Assembly (NCBI GenBank): GCA_018398765.1
Contig: JAHBMJ010000502.1
Coordinates: forward strand, 1,464 to 46,308
Direction: 5' to 3'
DNA: 44,845 bases
Source: Chromera velia
Taxonomy: Eukaryota; Sar; Chromeraceae
The notes beneath the pieces were generated by a model. The model had not been told where the DNA came from. It searched no databases and saw nothing but the letters and a program-made list of their open reading frames with translations. Position 1 is the stretch's first letter, and each line of letters begins with the position of its first letter. Shown in pieces: positions 1-12,245 of this stretch. The translations under genes and the position numbers were made by a program.

Positions 1-9
1 TTCACTTAC

Positions 10-893
10 CTCTTGGTTGTCTGCACTCCGAGCCAGAGCCATCGACTCCCGCAGGCCCCCCACACCCTCCCCCGCAGCTGTCTGCTGGGCCATTCGACTT
101 CTTCCAGGAGGTCCCCATCCCTCTTTCTTCTCCCTCTGACGTTCATCTTCTCTTTCCCTCTCCTTTTCCCTTTCCACTCTTGCCAAGATGATGTTTTGCT
201 GTACAGAACACACATGACTCAAAAAGGACGTGAGAAGAGTCTTGATCTCAGAGAGGGCCCGCTTCTTCTTCTTCGTCTTCACGGCTTGCGGCTTCTCGTC
301 GCATACCATTTCTTCTTCTTCTCTCTGCAACTTCTCCCTAGCAGTGTCGGTCTCTCTCAAACAGTGGGGATTTTCTCCCTCTCCTTCCCCGTCCGCAGTG
401 AAAAGGAAAGGAGCGTCTTCAGAAGTAAGAGGGGCCGTTTTCGTGTCTTCAGATCCCACAGAAATCCCGAAGTGCGTTTGTGAAGCCGGGGAGCCCACGG
501 TCAATCTGACTTCTTCCGACGGTGGAAGCGTCTTGTCTCCTCCCCCTGCGGCGAGGGCCCTGCAGTGACAGAAATATCGAGGAGAAGAGGAGAGATTCTG
601 TCTGACACACCAGCAGTTTTTTGTCCGTCCATTAATTCAGACGACACAAAGAATCTTCAGCCAGATGGGTGAATTGAAACACGCGGTATAAAACGTTCAG
701 GCCCGAATCGTATTTCGCAAGAAGGCAGTTTTTCCTTTCTGCGCTTTAATTCTGCGTGCCAACAAAATTTTGTTGCTTCACATCACTCATTTCTTTCTTT
801 CTTCCTTCCTGCACGCAGCTCTGTTTCTTCCCTTCTCGGGGTTCTCCTCAGTCCAAGCTCCACCACATCAAAAAGGGTCTGAAAAGGAAGGAA

Positions 894-928
<35 letters not shown>

Positions 929-3900
929 CACTTCAAAGACCGAAACAGTGCGGACCAAGATGCGTGGACCTGCAAGAAAAATTCATGCATTCATTTTCAT
1001 ACTAGAAAAGTAAAAAGAATTCTGTATGAAAAAAAAATGGATGCGTGGACCTGCAAGAAACAGAGAAAGAAGAGCAGGAAGGACCCTTAAGGAAGTGGAC
1101 CCATACAACGAATTTTGAACCACTGCACGCACGACTCACTGGCTGTGCGGAAGAAAAGAGAAGGCGTATGAACCGAAGGCGTTTCGGATAGCGCCTCCAA
1201 CTACCCAGAGTCAGGGAAGGCGAGAGCGAAAGCAGCTAGAGAGAGAGAGAGAGAGGGGGGGGGGGGAGAGAGCACCACATACGACATGGAAAAGAAGGGA
1301 CAAATTCCCTCATCGAATTGCCCGACTGACTCACTGACTGACTGACTGACTGACTGACATCTCTGACATCCTCTTCACAAACCCCGAGGGCAGCCAGTCG
1401 GGGGTCCAGTTCTCTCTCTTCTTCCTCCCCTTCCGACTCAGAATAGTCAGCATGCCCCCCACACTCGTCCAGCCCGAGTCCCTGCTCAGTCTCTTCCCCT
1501 TCTCCTTCCTGAACATACTGAGGCCCCTCCTGCTCTCCTCCCTCCCGGACCGAGGGCAGAGTTCCCCTTCCTCCTCCTCTTCCTCTCTCATGATGTTCAG
1601 TACGGACCTCTCTCAGAGAGGGGGGGCGAGGCGGTGAGTGCATCCTCATGATGGCTGCCTCCAAATCCTCCTCCTCTTCTTCGCAGTCAGGAAGCTCCAG
1701 AAACCTGGAAGCACGAGCGATTGATGGAGTCTGAGGTGCGGCAGACGCAACGAAGGAAACCGTCTCCGTCTCGTCTGCATCCCCTGCAAACCCAAACCCT
1801 CCTCTTCCTTCGTCAACCCCCCTCCCTTGGCTTCTGCTGCTTCTTAGCGGCTCTAAACTCTCTCGAGACCTCTCTGCTTTGTTATGCAAAGCTTCCCGAT
1901 GTCCGAGGGAAGCAGTGCATTTTGCCACGGTTTCCCGCCAACCTGCTGACCCTCCCCCCTTTCCCCTACTTAGACGGGTGGTCTCTCTGGGCACTTTCTC
2001 CTTTTGGTTCCGATTGATCGACAGGGACCAGAGGCAGGAGAGAGAGGGGACAGAGAAGGGCGAAGAGGGAGAGTCAGAGTCTTCTCCCTTGACGACCTGT
2101 CTCTGTCTTTCTGTCTCTACAAGTCTCATTCGGACATTTCTGCCTCTTTCGTCCTCAAGGATGCGCTGTCCTTCTTCTCTGTCGAACTTTGTGCTCCCTG
2201 CTGTAACTCCCTTTTTCCTCTCGAAAGATCCCCCCCCTTCCTCCCCCCATGCATTCAAAGGCCTCTGAGAAGATGGAGGTCGGAATGGCTCCCCGTTCTC
2301 GGAGTCCATCCCGACCTCACGACTAGCAGGAACAGAAGATGCAGCGGTCGGAGAGCACACGGCCTGGCGAGGTGCAACGCATCCAGGACTGCAAATAATG
2401 ACTTCTGCGTCTGCTTCACTAACCTTTTCTCCCTCTTCCTCGTTTCTTTTTGGGAAGAAAGAACTCTGCTCGAACGACCGCTTTTCTTTTGCTTCCTCCT
2501 GCACCACTCGAATCTCACCTCCTCTCTCTTCCCCCTCACCCCCCTCTTCCCTGTTCTCAACTCTCAGATTCCTCGACTGTTCCGTTCCCCTCTCCTCAAC
2601 TGTCAGACTGATGTGAGAGGGGGACGTGGGGACGAGGGGGACTCCAGGCGGTTCATTGCCCCCCTTCTCCTCTTGAGCCTCAAGTGAACGAGGAGAGGCG
2701 GAAGTGCTGAACTGAAGCCGCACCCCACCCTGCTGTCGCAACTCTCCATTGACTCGACTCCGATAAACGTCCCCCTTTGTTCGGATCACCGTGGGGGGAT
2801 CTCCTTCCCGTCCTTCCTCTTTGTCTCCCCCGTCCTCTTTCACCTCTCTGGACATGGACACGGTCTGAAGCGGCTTCTGTCGGGCAGTCAGGGGGGAGTG
2901 TGCCCTTTCCTGAATAGGAGAGGAAGGGTGTGGTGAGGCCCTGACGGGAGAGGGAGAGGTGGGCCTCTGCTTGAGACGAGAAGAAGAAGGGCATGGGAGG
3001 GCCGGGGGGGTGTTTTGGAGTTCTCTTCTCTTTAGATGAGTCTCAGTGTCTGCTCCCCCTTCTGGACTTTCTTGTTCAGTCCGGACACGTCCAAGGGGGG
3101 AGTGACGTGATGAGGCAACGGCAGTCTGGATTCCTCTGCGAACAGAAGAGGCAGATGAGGCATCAGGCATGTCTCTCTGGTGCTCTCTGCGGGCAGTTTG
3201 GGGGAAGTCCTTCTCAAGGTCGCCTTCACGGGCACTTTCTTGCGGAATGTCTGTTTCATGCTTAACAAGGGGGGCAGTGGGAAGGGACGGGGAGACGAAG
3301 GGTGGGGTTTCTCTCTTGAAGGACAGCGTTAGAGGCGACACAAAAGGATCAGGGGGCGTTGGAATAGAGAGAGAGGCCTGGCTGGGGACTTCTGTCGCCC
3401 CACCCTTCCTCTCGGGGGACGGTTTTTCTTCAAATGAGACTGGTTGGGGGGGTGGGGGGAGTGGAGGGACGGGGAGGCATCTGGTCTCTGCGAGTTGTCT
3501 GAGAGACGTCTTAGAAGGGAACATACGGAGAAGAGAGAGCAGGGGATCCTCGCGTCCGGTCTCTTTGACCTTCCCCTCCTCAGTGCTTGGCTGCACCCCT
3601 CCCCTTCTCTGTGCCTCATTCGCGTTCCCCTGACGGTCGGTTGGACGGCCTGCCCTACGACTGGGCAGCGACGGAGATTCAATCACGGGGGTCGCCCATC
3701 CACTCTCCACAGGGCACTCTGCAGTCTCTCCACAAGGACGTGCTGATGCAGAGGAGGAACCATGGGGGGGCAAGGGTTCAGCAGCAGTGGACCTGACAGA
3801 GACCAGGTCTCCATGAATAGGCGCTCGTCCTCCTTCTGCCCACATCCCCCCGTTCCTCTTCCTTGCCTTTACATTATTCTGGCTGCTGCTTCCCATCTGG

Positions 3901-5156
3901 TCTTTCCTCTTCTCCTTCCCCCCTCTGCCTGCAAGGATTCGGATCAATTCTGTCTCTACAGATTCTGCAAAGCCTGTGCTGTCTGAGTCATCATCCGACG
4001 TTCCCCAAATTTCCTGTACAGAACCTCTCAACTCAGACCCTCGATCCCTCCACCCCCCATTGCCCCTTTCCCCTCCGGCGCCACCCTGCCTCACCTGGGC
4101 CCCGTCCCCCCCCGCGAGGGGAAGGGATACAGGACCTCCATCGGCTGGACAAGTCAAAGGGGTGCTGACGGGCGTCCGCACTCCCAACAAGGAGACCCTG
4201 ACGGAAGGAGACGGGGAAGCTGGAGGACCGGCGGAAGAAAGAGACAGGGGAGAGGCGGGTGTGTGTCTCTTCGAAGTACCATCGCCTTCTCCCCTTCGCG
4301 CCCCTCTCCGACTGCGCGGACGCTCTCTCAAGAGGTCTCTCAGCGCAGAAGAAGACGAAGTCTGGGAGAAGGCAGAGTGTTCTAGAGGGTTTCTATCAGG
4401 GTGCTTTTCTTCCTGTCCGACCTCAGTTCGTCTCTGTTTATGTGAAGCAGAAGGATCATGGCTGAATATCTCTCTCCTGTACTCCGTAGAGGAGGGGCCA
4501 CGTTTTGGCCTTTCCCCTGTGGGAGGCAGGGGAGGGGGACGGGGTTCATGAGTGTGGGGATCGGCTTCTTCTTCACCTCTAACGGGAAAGGACAGGCAGG
4601 AGAGAGAACGGGAGTGAACAGCAGGGACAGAGGAATAGCCTGGAAGTGCACACTCTGAAGTCGTCACATCGTTCTGTCCTTTCATTCCACTCTTCTTTTC
4701 TCTCAAATTCTGTCGTCTCCCCCGCAACAAATCTCTCAACTCCTCTTTGGCCTTAGCCTTTCGTCCCTCACGCTCCTCTTTCACGTCGGCAGAGGGATGG
4801 AGGGGACGAACGGGCCCAGCATGAGAAAAGGCTTTGTGGATTGGCCCTGGACGGTCTCTCTCATGCAGGGTGAGCCCGTGACCTTCACAAGAAAGGCCAG
4901 AGATCTTTTGCGTTCCATAGCGGCCAGGAGCGTCAGAAAACGACGCTTGATACGGATGCGAATCCACGGATGATAAACCTCGAACTGAAGCTTCCATGCC
5001 CGATGGCTTGCCATCCGACGGATGCCCTTCTGTCCGCGCGTGCATGGACATCACTCTCGATGCAGCATCGACTGCCTTTCCTTCGTTTGCCACGATGGCT
5101 CTCGCTGCTTCTGATCTACCGTCTCCGTGAGATCCGATCGACTGAATATGAGACAT
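10..5156 (-). CDS. Very large unrecognised low-complexity protein (5' end and most of gene; 3' end off window)
   Basis: The first exon (5156 to 1335) is open for over 1270 codons from an ATG. I find no known domain. The protein is dominated by Arg, Glu, Ser, Pro and Gly, with long disordered-looking stretches, and it carries LRDLLR boxes at residues 140-145 and 272-277, each followed by a basic run. I end the exon at 1335 because a GTGAGT donor follows in phase 0; without splicing the frame ends in a CT-rich tail at 1236. Further exons that keep the frame are 969-932 (38 nt, TTGCAG acceptor, GTGAGT donor) and 559-10 (550 nt, strong polypyrimidine-CAG acceptor, perfect GTAAGT donor at positions 9-4). 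The last exon encodes a Lys-rich stretch and then a charged KEREREDERQREKKE helix-like segment. An optional phase-0 exon lies at 1235-1140. Splicing is my inference from phase and site quality; function unknown. Confidence 0.65.
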
Positions 5157-5857
5157 CTACAGGCCCACCGACCACGTATATGTTTCGATAGAATCTGCTC
5201 GAGCTCATTTGCTGCGTGCTAACAACAACCTTCAAACTTCCAAGGCACAGATGCGCGGCGTGCAAAGGCGGAAACTGGGCGGTCACTCTTTCGATCTAGC
5301 TCATTCTAGCTCTGTTCTGATATGGCACAATATGGCACAGTCTGACTGTCAGATATGTTGCATTTCTTAGCTCGGCAGCAAGAGGCGCGTATCGGTCTCG
5401 CGGGGATTTTTGTGGACTTGACGCACGCATGCATATGTGCATGCATGCAACATGCATGCAGATCCGCGATCGACTTGCAGCACCGCAACAATACCGCAAC
5501 ATGCAACTTTCGTCCGAGGCAAGATGCATACTGGTCCGACAAAGGACCAGAGAGACACTAAAGAGAACTTTCGTCCTTCTGTTGCGCGAAGTGCATGCAT
5601 CATCATTGGTCCACTTGATCTGCACCAGAACAGTGATCAGTCCCGTGACCGCTTCCTTTCTGAGTAACACCAAGGTGGTCACACAATGGAGTGTGTCGTC
5701 GATGCCGTGTAGATCGACTGTAAGGGCAGCAGTTCCTTTCTTTCCTTTCTGTTGGACTCTTTGAAGGACTAACTCACACACAGATTTCCATGTATACATC
5801 TGTAACTCGACCGTATAATAGAAGCTTTCAGGTTTCAGTCAATCACTGGAGCACACA
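5157..5857. promoter_or_regulatory. Divergent intergenic spacer between gene 1 and the phosphatase gene
   Basis: About 700 bases separate two divergent start codons, so both promoters should lie here. The open frames in it on either strand show no recognisable protein features. It holds a cluster of TGCATGC motifs at 5427-5460 and another at 5591-5600. No clear TATA element can be assigned. Confidence 0.45.
5427..5460. promoter_or_regulatory. TGCATGCA motif cluster
   Basis: Overlapping GCATGC palindromes occur several times within 34 bases, with another copy at 5591-5600. Motifs of this core are known binding sites of apicomplexan ApiAP2 regulators. A regulatory role here is inference from motif density and from the position between divergent genes. 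Confidence 0.4.
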
Positions 5858-6709
5858 ATGTCAAACTTTGTGACCTTTGCACTGAAGCAGTTCGGCCTTG
5901 GCCTTGAGTGGTTTGGGGCCTTCAGTATTGGACTGTTCCTGACAGGGTTTTGGGGGATTGTGTTGCGATGTGTTGTTCCCTTCTTCCCCGAGACCTACAT
6001 CCCTCTTACCGTCTACTTTCTCATGATGGTGCCTGCACTGGTCATTGGTGCTCTCTGTCGGTTTTGCATCACCATGCAGAGGGATGCAGCGCTTCGTGAG
6101 TGGGACTCACTCTCCCTCCCTTGGAAAGCGTTTGTGTGGACGTGCAATCATGTCTCCATCTGGCCCACAGCAGGATGGTATCTGGTCATGGACGCCCTGG
6201 GGCAGAGGAAGTACTGCGATCTGATTGATCTCTCCTCAAAAGGATTGGAGAAAAGCCCCAAAATCTTCCTCACGGGGTTGCCCACTTCTGCTTTGATCAA
6301 GAAACTGCACGCCCAGCACGGTTTGAAAGCGGTGGTGAATTGTTGCGTTGAGTCTGCTGGGCCCGCGGCAGTGTATGAAGAGCTGGGAATACAGGTGTGC
6401 AGTCTGGAGGCAATGGATTACTGCAACCTTTCCCGCCTGCAGGTGGCGAAGGGTGCATTGTTCATGAAGAAACATATCGACCAGGGGAATCCTGTGCTTG
6501 TGCACTGCAAGGCAGGGAAGGGCCGATCAACCACGGTTGTCGTGGCCTACCTAGGCAAGTACATTTTTGGCAAGGACGCATTCGCAGCCAATCAAATCGT
6601 GCGAAAGTCCAGGCCAAGCGCGCTTTGGATTCATAAGAGAGCTGCGGTACAGGGTTTCATAGAGATGAGTGAAGATCAAGTACAGGTTGTTCAAGAAATG
6701 CTGGACTGA
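5858..6709 (+). CDS. PTPMT1-like dual-specificity protein/lipid phosphatase with N-terminal membrane segments
   Basis: A single intronless 283-residue frame. The catalytic P-loop HCKAGKGRS is complete, with Cys217 and Arg223, and an upstream Asp187 in the segment AMDYCNLS fits the general-acid position of the PTPMT1/PTEN-like cysteine phosphatase family. The segment preceding it (IFLTGLPTSA through VVNCCVE) matches the family's opening beta-strand pattern. PTPMT1 dephosphorylates phosphatidylglycerophosphate in mitochondria in other eukaryotes; whether that is the substrate here is inference. The N-terminal ~75 residues contain two hydrophobic segments (about residues 18-40 and 48-70), suggesting membrane anchoring, and these are extra to the catalytic domain. 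The ATG at 5858 precedes both segments. The gene is divergent from the large minus-strand gene. Lack of introns contrasts with the intron-rich neighbours. Confidence 0.88.
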   Translation: MSNFVTFALKQFGLGLEWFGAFSIGLFLTGFWGIVLRCVVPFFPETYIPLTVYFLMMVPALVIGALCRFCITMQRDAALREWDSLSLPWKAFVWTCNHVSIWPTAGWYLVMDALGQRKYCDLIDLSSKGLEKSPKIFLTGLPTSALIKKLHAQHGLKAVVNCCVESAGPAAVYEELGIQVCSLEAMDYCNLSRLQVAKGALFMKKHIDQGNPVLVHCKAGKGRSTTVVVAYLGKYIFGKDAFAANQIVRKSRPSALWIHKRAAVQGFIEMSEDQVQVVQEMLD

Positions 6710-8301
6710 TTCCGACTGACCTTCCGATTCTCAGAAGGAATCCGATCGTACAGTCCAAACGATCAATGCCAGTGTGGCGACCGGAATTTTGTCATCTCCA
6801 TTTTTCTTTGCAAAAAGCATCATGAAAGCTCATGCATTTGAAGAAATCATGAATGAATGAATGAATGAATGAATGAATGAATCAATGCAATTCAATGCAA
6901 TTCAATGCAATGCAATATACTACTCAGTGAATGAATGAACGAATGACTCGGATCAGAATGATTTTGAAAGCATTACTTGTAAAATGATCATCTTTAGCTA
7001 GATTTTTAATTTATTAGACATTAAAGCACCAACTTCTTACTGTAAACTAAAAAATTCAAGTTGAGCAATCAAATTTAGGCCGACAGCTAGACTGAGCTAG
7101 TTAGTATGCTTAGACTTAGGCTCACAGCTATAGGCGTTGCATGTGTTTTTGAATTTTTAAAAAAATTAACTACGTCTGCTTGGTTAACTTTTTTAAAAAA
7201 AGAGAGAGATCAAAAGTTAATCTGTGTGCAAAGACAGGTTTGATACCAACGATCATACCGTTTCATACAGGAAAGTATATGTGTTTTTCTAAATGTTTTT
7301 TCTTTATATTTTGACATGAAAAATAAAAAAATGACATATATATCAATTTAACTTTCAACTTTGAAGTTTTTATTTCTTTGTTTACATGCGACGCTTAGTA
7401 GGCTCATACAGAGAAATCTAAACGATAACTTAGTCCTAAACTTAGTATTTATAAAAACAATCTGACGTGGACGGTGGATCTACACTAGGTTTCTCATGTA
7501 ATTTCTAACTCGTTTATTTTTAACGGTTTCTAATTTGTTGAAGTTCTTTCAAACAAAAGTTCAAGTTTCAAAACGAGCCAGAAAACGAGTAAAAAGCGCT
7601 GCCTTTTCCAAACTGCGCTGTACGTGCAGTCGTTTTTTCCTGCCCTACGCCGCGCCCATCCACCCCGCTCATACCTCGCCCCGACCCCAAAGGCAGTGCT
7701 CAGCCCCAGACTCAGCCCGCCTTCTCTTTGAATTTTTGCTAATTTTTGCTAATTTTTGCCTTCTTTCAGACCGTAAGGAATTCAAGCAGCGTCCCAATCA
7801 ATGGCAATCATAATCAATACGTAGATATGCTAAGACAAAGGAAGCAAACAGAAGTAAGGTCGGCGGAATGCTGTGTTGGTATGTTTTCTCACAAGTGCAG
7901 GAACTTGCAAGGAAACTGCGACGTATGAACACTCAAGAAGAAGTCAGACTGGCTGCACGAAAAGAACGAACGGAAATAAGCTTCGCCAAAGAAGAACGTT
8001 TGGGGTTCTCAAGGGCAAGGCAATTCCATGCACACCTCAAGAGGCACACTTCGGACTGAAAGACATGCAGGCAGGAAGAAAAGTGGAAAAACAAACCAAC
8101 GGTCCAGTAGTGTCTGTTGAGGGGAGTGGGACAACAGAACGAGAGGAGCCCACAATATTTATCCCGTCCATCCTCTTTGACTCATGGTGGTCGCACCCTA
8201 CATTCGTCTCTCTGTGAAGGATGACTGGCTACCCACAATTTTTCACCCTCTCCCGGCGTCTCCTTTCCTGCCAGTTCAGTGCCTCCCTCTATCTATCTCA
8301 C
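6710..8301. other. Noncoding spacer, AT-rich, with simple repeats
   Basis: Between the phosphatase stop and the convergent end of the TPR-MYND gene. About 6790-7560 is AT-rich with many poly-A/T runs, then composition rises. A (GAAT)n run is at 6851-6882 and a triple AATTTTTGCT repeat lies near 7730-7758. Short open frames at 7535-8217 show no protein-like features, so I call no gene. Confidence 0.5.
6851..6882. repeat. (GAAT)n microsatellite
   Basis: Eight perfect tetranucleotide copies just 3' of the phosphatase gene, followed by degenerate CAATGCAATT copies to about 6915. Confidence 0.9.
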
Positions 8302-10902
8302 TCACTCGCCCCCCTTCCACGCCTTGAGAAGACCACACTCCTTCTTGTGCCCCCCCTTCCAATGGAGCTTCTGGCAGGCTGCAGAACAGTACTGAGCATG
8401 CTGGCACCCACTGCACCTCTTCAAATTCTCCTCCGCCCATCTCGTCGCCAACTGCCCTTCTGTAACTGTTGGAGCAGCACTGCACACAGGGTTCGCACAC
8501 GTCCCATCGAGGTTTTGTCCGTCTGGGGAGTGTTTTGCCTTGAACAACACACGCGAAATCGGACACCCACGGACGTTCTCCAACGGCAGCGTGAGCACAT
8601 GCCGCTCTTCCGTTTGACCCTCAGTGCCCTCCCTCTCCCCCCTCGCTGTCCCCTCTGACAAAACTCTGACTTTGAACGATCCATCAGGGAGCTTTGCCGT
8701 CACCTTCGCCCTTCTGGCGTTGAAACGACGGAGGGCGGGGCTCTCAATACCCCGAAGACGAACGATGGAGCCACGGGTCAGTTTTTGTGCTTCTCTTTCG
8801 GAGAGCGGGCGGATCTGCTGAAGCATCTCAGCCCATTCACGAGTCAACAGCCCGGTCAGAGGAAGAGCGCGCTGGAGGATTCTGTCGGACTCTGAAAGCT
8901 CTTTCGAGAACTCAAAATGTACCGACAAATAAATAACCGAGAAGCTCAACGATTTGGTCAAGGCATTCGTCCCCCCCGGGCTCCACCGGCCCCATATGCA
9001 TGCGCCCACTCGGACCGGGCGTTCAGGACAGAGATCAGGGAGTCAAAAAACTCGCGGGCACCCAGCCGTTCGAACAAAAAAGTCGCGATCTCCATGTTCT
9101 GGGCGGCTTCGTAAATCAGCTCAACAACGCGACCGACGGCATCCCATCGATCATATTCCCCCCACGTGCCCCATGCGTGCGTCAAGACGCCTACCATCGC
9201 CCCCAGACCACTCAGCTGCTCATCAACCACTCTCCACTGTTTCAAAGGGAGCACCCCCATTTTGTACAGGGCATGCACCCCCAGCGACTTTCGAGGCTCG
9301 TACATACCCCATGACTGCTGAACTTGCGTGTCAGTGGACAGGAAAGTGAAGACGGCTGTGAGTAGGTCTGTGGATGTCAATGAGGAGTCTGCAAGGCACT
9401 TCAGCGTTTTGCCGAGGTGTCGCGCAGTCAGCAATCCTGACTCAGTCAAGAGGAGAAGAGCACAGTGCTCCTCATCCGGGTTGTCTGATCGCATCCACGC
9501 AAACACCTCTTTCAGCTCATCTGTCGCCTGCAGACACGGCAAGGACATCCATGCATTACAGCTGGAAACCGTCCACTCCCTTTGAGTGTGAGACACGAGG
9601 TGCTCAGTGCCCGCACTTCCAACACTGACACGTCATTTCACTTTACACAAAAGCCGAACTCTGCCCACACAGACAAAAATACGTTGACACGTCTCTTTTT
9701 CTTCAAAAGATGCAAAGACCAAATGCAGCTACCCAAATTTGAAAACAAGGAAATCATGTATGCACTGTCAGAGAGCACAATTGAGAAGAAAACACATAGA
9801 CGCAGGACAGGCAGACGAACCTTGATGAGACCATCCACAAAAGCGAAGGAGTCCTCTCTCTTGGGCACAGGGTATTCATTCTCTCGTACTAAGAATGCTG
9901 TGCGCAATACGGCCGGAGACCCCTTTCGCATCGCCTCGATCACCAGAGGAGCAGACTCCGCGTGGGCCTGAGGGGATGTCCTCAGCCGCTGGATTCTGGT
10001 GATGAGCTCAAGATCGGACTCACTGTAGGCCACCATCGCTTCCCCACGACTCCTTCTCTGAAAAGCATCATGGGGATCAGTTGTGAATTCGTTACAGTAT
10101 TGATCAAGAGCGCTCAAAGAGCTCTCATTGGATCGGACGGCAGTCAAACTGTTCAGTCGCTTCACAAACTTCTCTGCTAGTTCTGTGGGGGGCCCTTCTC
10201 GCTCAGGGTCCCAGAAGTGGAGGGCTCGCATGGCGTCTGTTCGGGCTTTTTTGAACTGTCCCAGCTTTGCGCTCGCAAGTGCACGACTCCAGAGCGCCAT
10301 GGCATGACTCGGAGTGAACAGCAACGCGCGAGAACAGTCATCGTAACATCCCTGCCAATCTCCCAACCCCATGCGTGCTGATGCTCGGTCGTAGAACAGA
10401 TCGCGTTTCAGATCAGGACGAGACAGTAAAAGGTCCCCACCGGCCTCCAACCCCATCAACCCCTCTGTGTAAGCAGCAATGGCTGCTTGAAAATCTCTGG
10501 TGCGGAAAAACTCGTCTCCTCTATCTTTGGCAACAGATACAGGATCGGTAGCGGGTTTCTTTTCGGACTGTTCATCCTGCGGCTTCGTGGCTGTGACAAG
10601 CAGCGGATGCTCATCAAAAACAATTCCGGATGAATGAACTCTCAGCCGATACCACTGTTGTGCATCCACCGGCAGCGGGCACTGTGAACTGAGAAAAAAA
10701 TTTTCTGTCCAGCCAAACCACCAACTACGCTCGGAGCAATGATCCAATGTGAACGTTTTTCATCCCACATGATCACGACACCATTCTCCAGGTGCTTCCA
10801 CGCAGGCTTCCCATTCACGGTCTGCTTTTTGAGTCTGTATTTCCCGTCGCAGAGGCCCGAGGCATTTGAGACAAAAATCTCAGGAAGGTACGTTCCCGCC
10901 AT
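8302..10902 (-). CDS. TPR-repeat protein with C-terminal MYND zinc finger
   Basis: Proposed exons 10902-10729, 10681-9821, 9527-8987 and 8891-8302 join in frame to about 721 residues. The N-terminus holds a small domain read as GKYRLKKQTVNGKPAW then IMWDEKRSHWIIA. Tetratricopeptide repeats follow at about residues 105-240 (AKDRGDEFFRTRDFQAAIAA, then FYDRASARMGLGDWQGCYDD). The third exon is helical and armadillo/HEAT-like. A small domain beginning IVRLRGIESPAL precedes a C-terminal MYND finger with CSGCQHAQYCSAACQKLHW and a final HKKEC, plus an upstream CANPVC pair. MYND fingers bind proline-rich partners; TPRs usually bind chaperones or peptides, so a scaffold or co-chaperone role is inferred. 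There is no SET domain. The first intron (10728-10682) is only 47 nt and could instead reflect an indel. The last intron (GTGGAG donor, TTTCAG acceptor) is the best in-frame fit but has weak sites. Confidence 0.8.
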
Positions 10903-12000
10903 TTCGATCTCACTGGAATGAAACCGAGACAGCAGCCGAGAGTTTCACAAAAATGGCTGAAATCTCCTTTCGACCCACAAGCAAAATGGGTGCCAATTGC
11001 TAGCAGAAGAAAGGGAGCAACTTGCAAAGCAGCCTGCGCGAATGGGTGGTCGATCAGAAGTTTGAACCGACTCTGCCGGAGCGAAGGATGGCACTGAAGG
11101 ACAGTACTGTCACGGCGTGTAATAATTCGCCTCCGCGTTGCAGTTGCTCAATGATCCACCTGAAGAGAAAGAGTCGGATCAAGGAAAAATGCCGAACGTG
11201 CAGAGCTGGAATGAGTCGTTTGTGAAGCTCCGGCGCAAAACACTGGAGTAAACGAATTGCCTTGAAAACCGAAACATAGTAACGTACAACCCGTACGTCC
11301 ATGATCGTCCATGTACGTCCCCCTGATAGTGCAATGACAGTGCAAGACATGACTGCACTTTAATACCCCTTCGGGGTATGCCGGGGCCCCGCCCCAAAAG
11401 TTTGAATCCGTGCGAGTGGCCTATAGAGTGGCCGATTTAGGCTGGCGCTGTCCCGGAATATCCCGGAAAGTGGGGTAGAAAGTGACACACAAACAAAAAT
11501 GAATGACTGAGTCAGACACCCACGAGAATTGAGCGTGAAAGACAGTTGAATTAGTTGGAGAAACACTAGGAGAAGACTTGATGCGATGTCCGATGAACTC
11601 ATGAGCTAAAATAGATAGACATAGCGGAAAGACTCTAGGGCGGAACATATCAATCAATCAATCAATATGAAAACGTGCAAAGCTTATATTGAATAAATAA
11701 TTTAGTGAGCAATTTAGGTGCAGAAGTTAGCCCACGTATTGAAAACAAAGTAGACTTTATAAAACGGTAAAATTATGTTGTACTTACTATTGTGTTACAA
11801 TATGAAAATTTTAGTCTGATATTCATTATTTTTGTTATTACTTGTAATTTGAAGTCGTAATTTGATCTTGGTAACTAAAAATTCTGTACTATAAGAGCTA
11901 TGAGCCTATGACACTTAGTTTATCAAAGACTAGGTTTAAGCTTTTTTAAATGAGTTGCAAATCCAAAAAGATGAGTGACTGCCGCATCATCAGCCTGAAC
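10903..12000. other. Noncoding upstream spacer, becoming AT-rich
   Basis: Upstream of the TPR-MYND gene start. The minus-strand open frames at 10815-11657 lack protein-like features. From about 11640 to 11950 the sequence is AT-rich with an ATCA microsatellite near 11650-11668. I see no gene. Confidence 0.45.
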
Positions 12001-12009
12001 GTTAGGCCT

Positions 12010-12245
12010 GGGGGGGATAGGCAGGTAGAGACGCCGAGATTTGGAAGGCAGTCAAGCAGGCAGAGACTCCGAGGCCAAAATTCGGAAAGCAGTCAGGCAG
12101 CCAGAGTCACCCCGATTCAGAAGGCAGTCAGCAGGCAGAGGCGCCGACATTTGGAAGGCACTAAGGCCGCAGGCAGAGACTCTGAGGCCAAAATTCAGAA
12201 AGCAGCCGGCAGCCAGGGTCACCCCGATTTGGAAGACAGTCAGAC
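12010..12245 (+). repeat. Array of ~35-40-bp units, left arm of an inverted pair
   Basis: Three related unit types follow one another as A-B-C-A-B-C. Each starts with GGCAGNCAGAG and ends with GGAAGGCAGTCA or a close variant. Type C contains AGTCACCCCGATT and type B contains GAGGCCAAAATTC. The same units recur in opposite orientation at 12465-12710. Confidence 0.85.

Noticed and set aside
2004-2687. Plus-strand open frames across 1.4-4.7 kb
   Set aside because: They are shadows of the 1306-codon minus-strand frame and are rich in Ser, Pro and Leu, as expected for the complement of Arg/Glu-rich coding sequence.
5296-5799. 167-codon minus-strand open frame in the divergent spacer
   Set aside because: Composition is shaped by the GCATGC repeats, there is no domain, and it occupies the only promoter space for two divergent genes.
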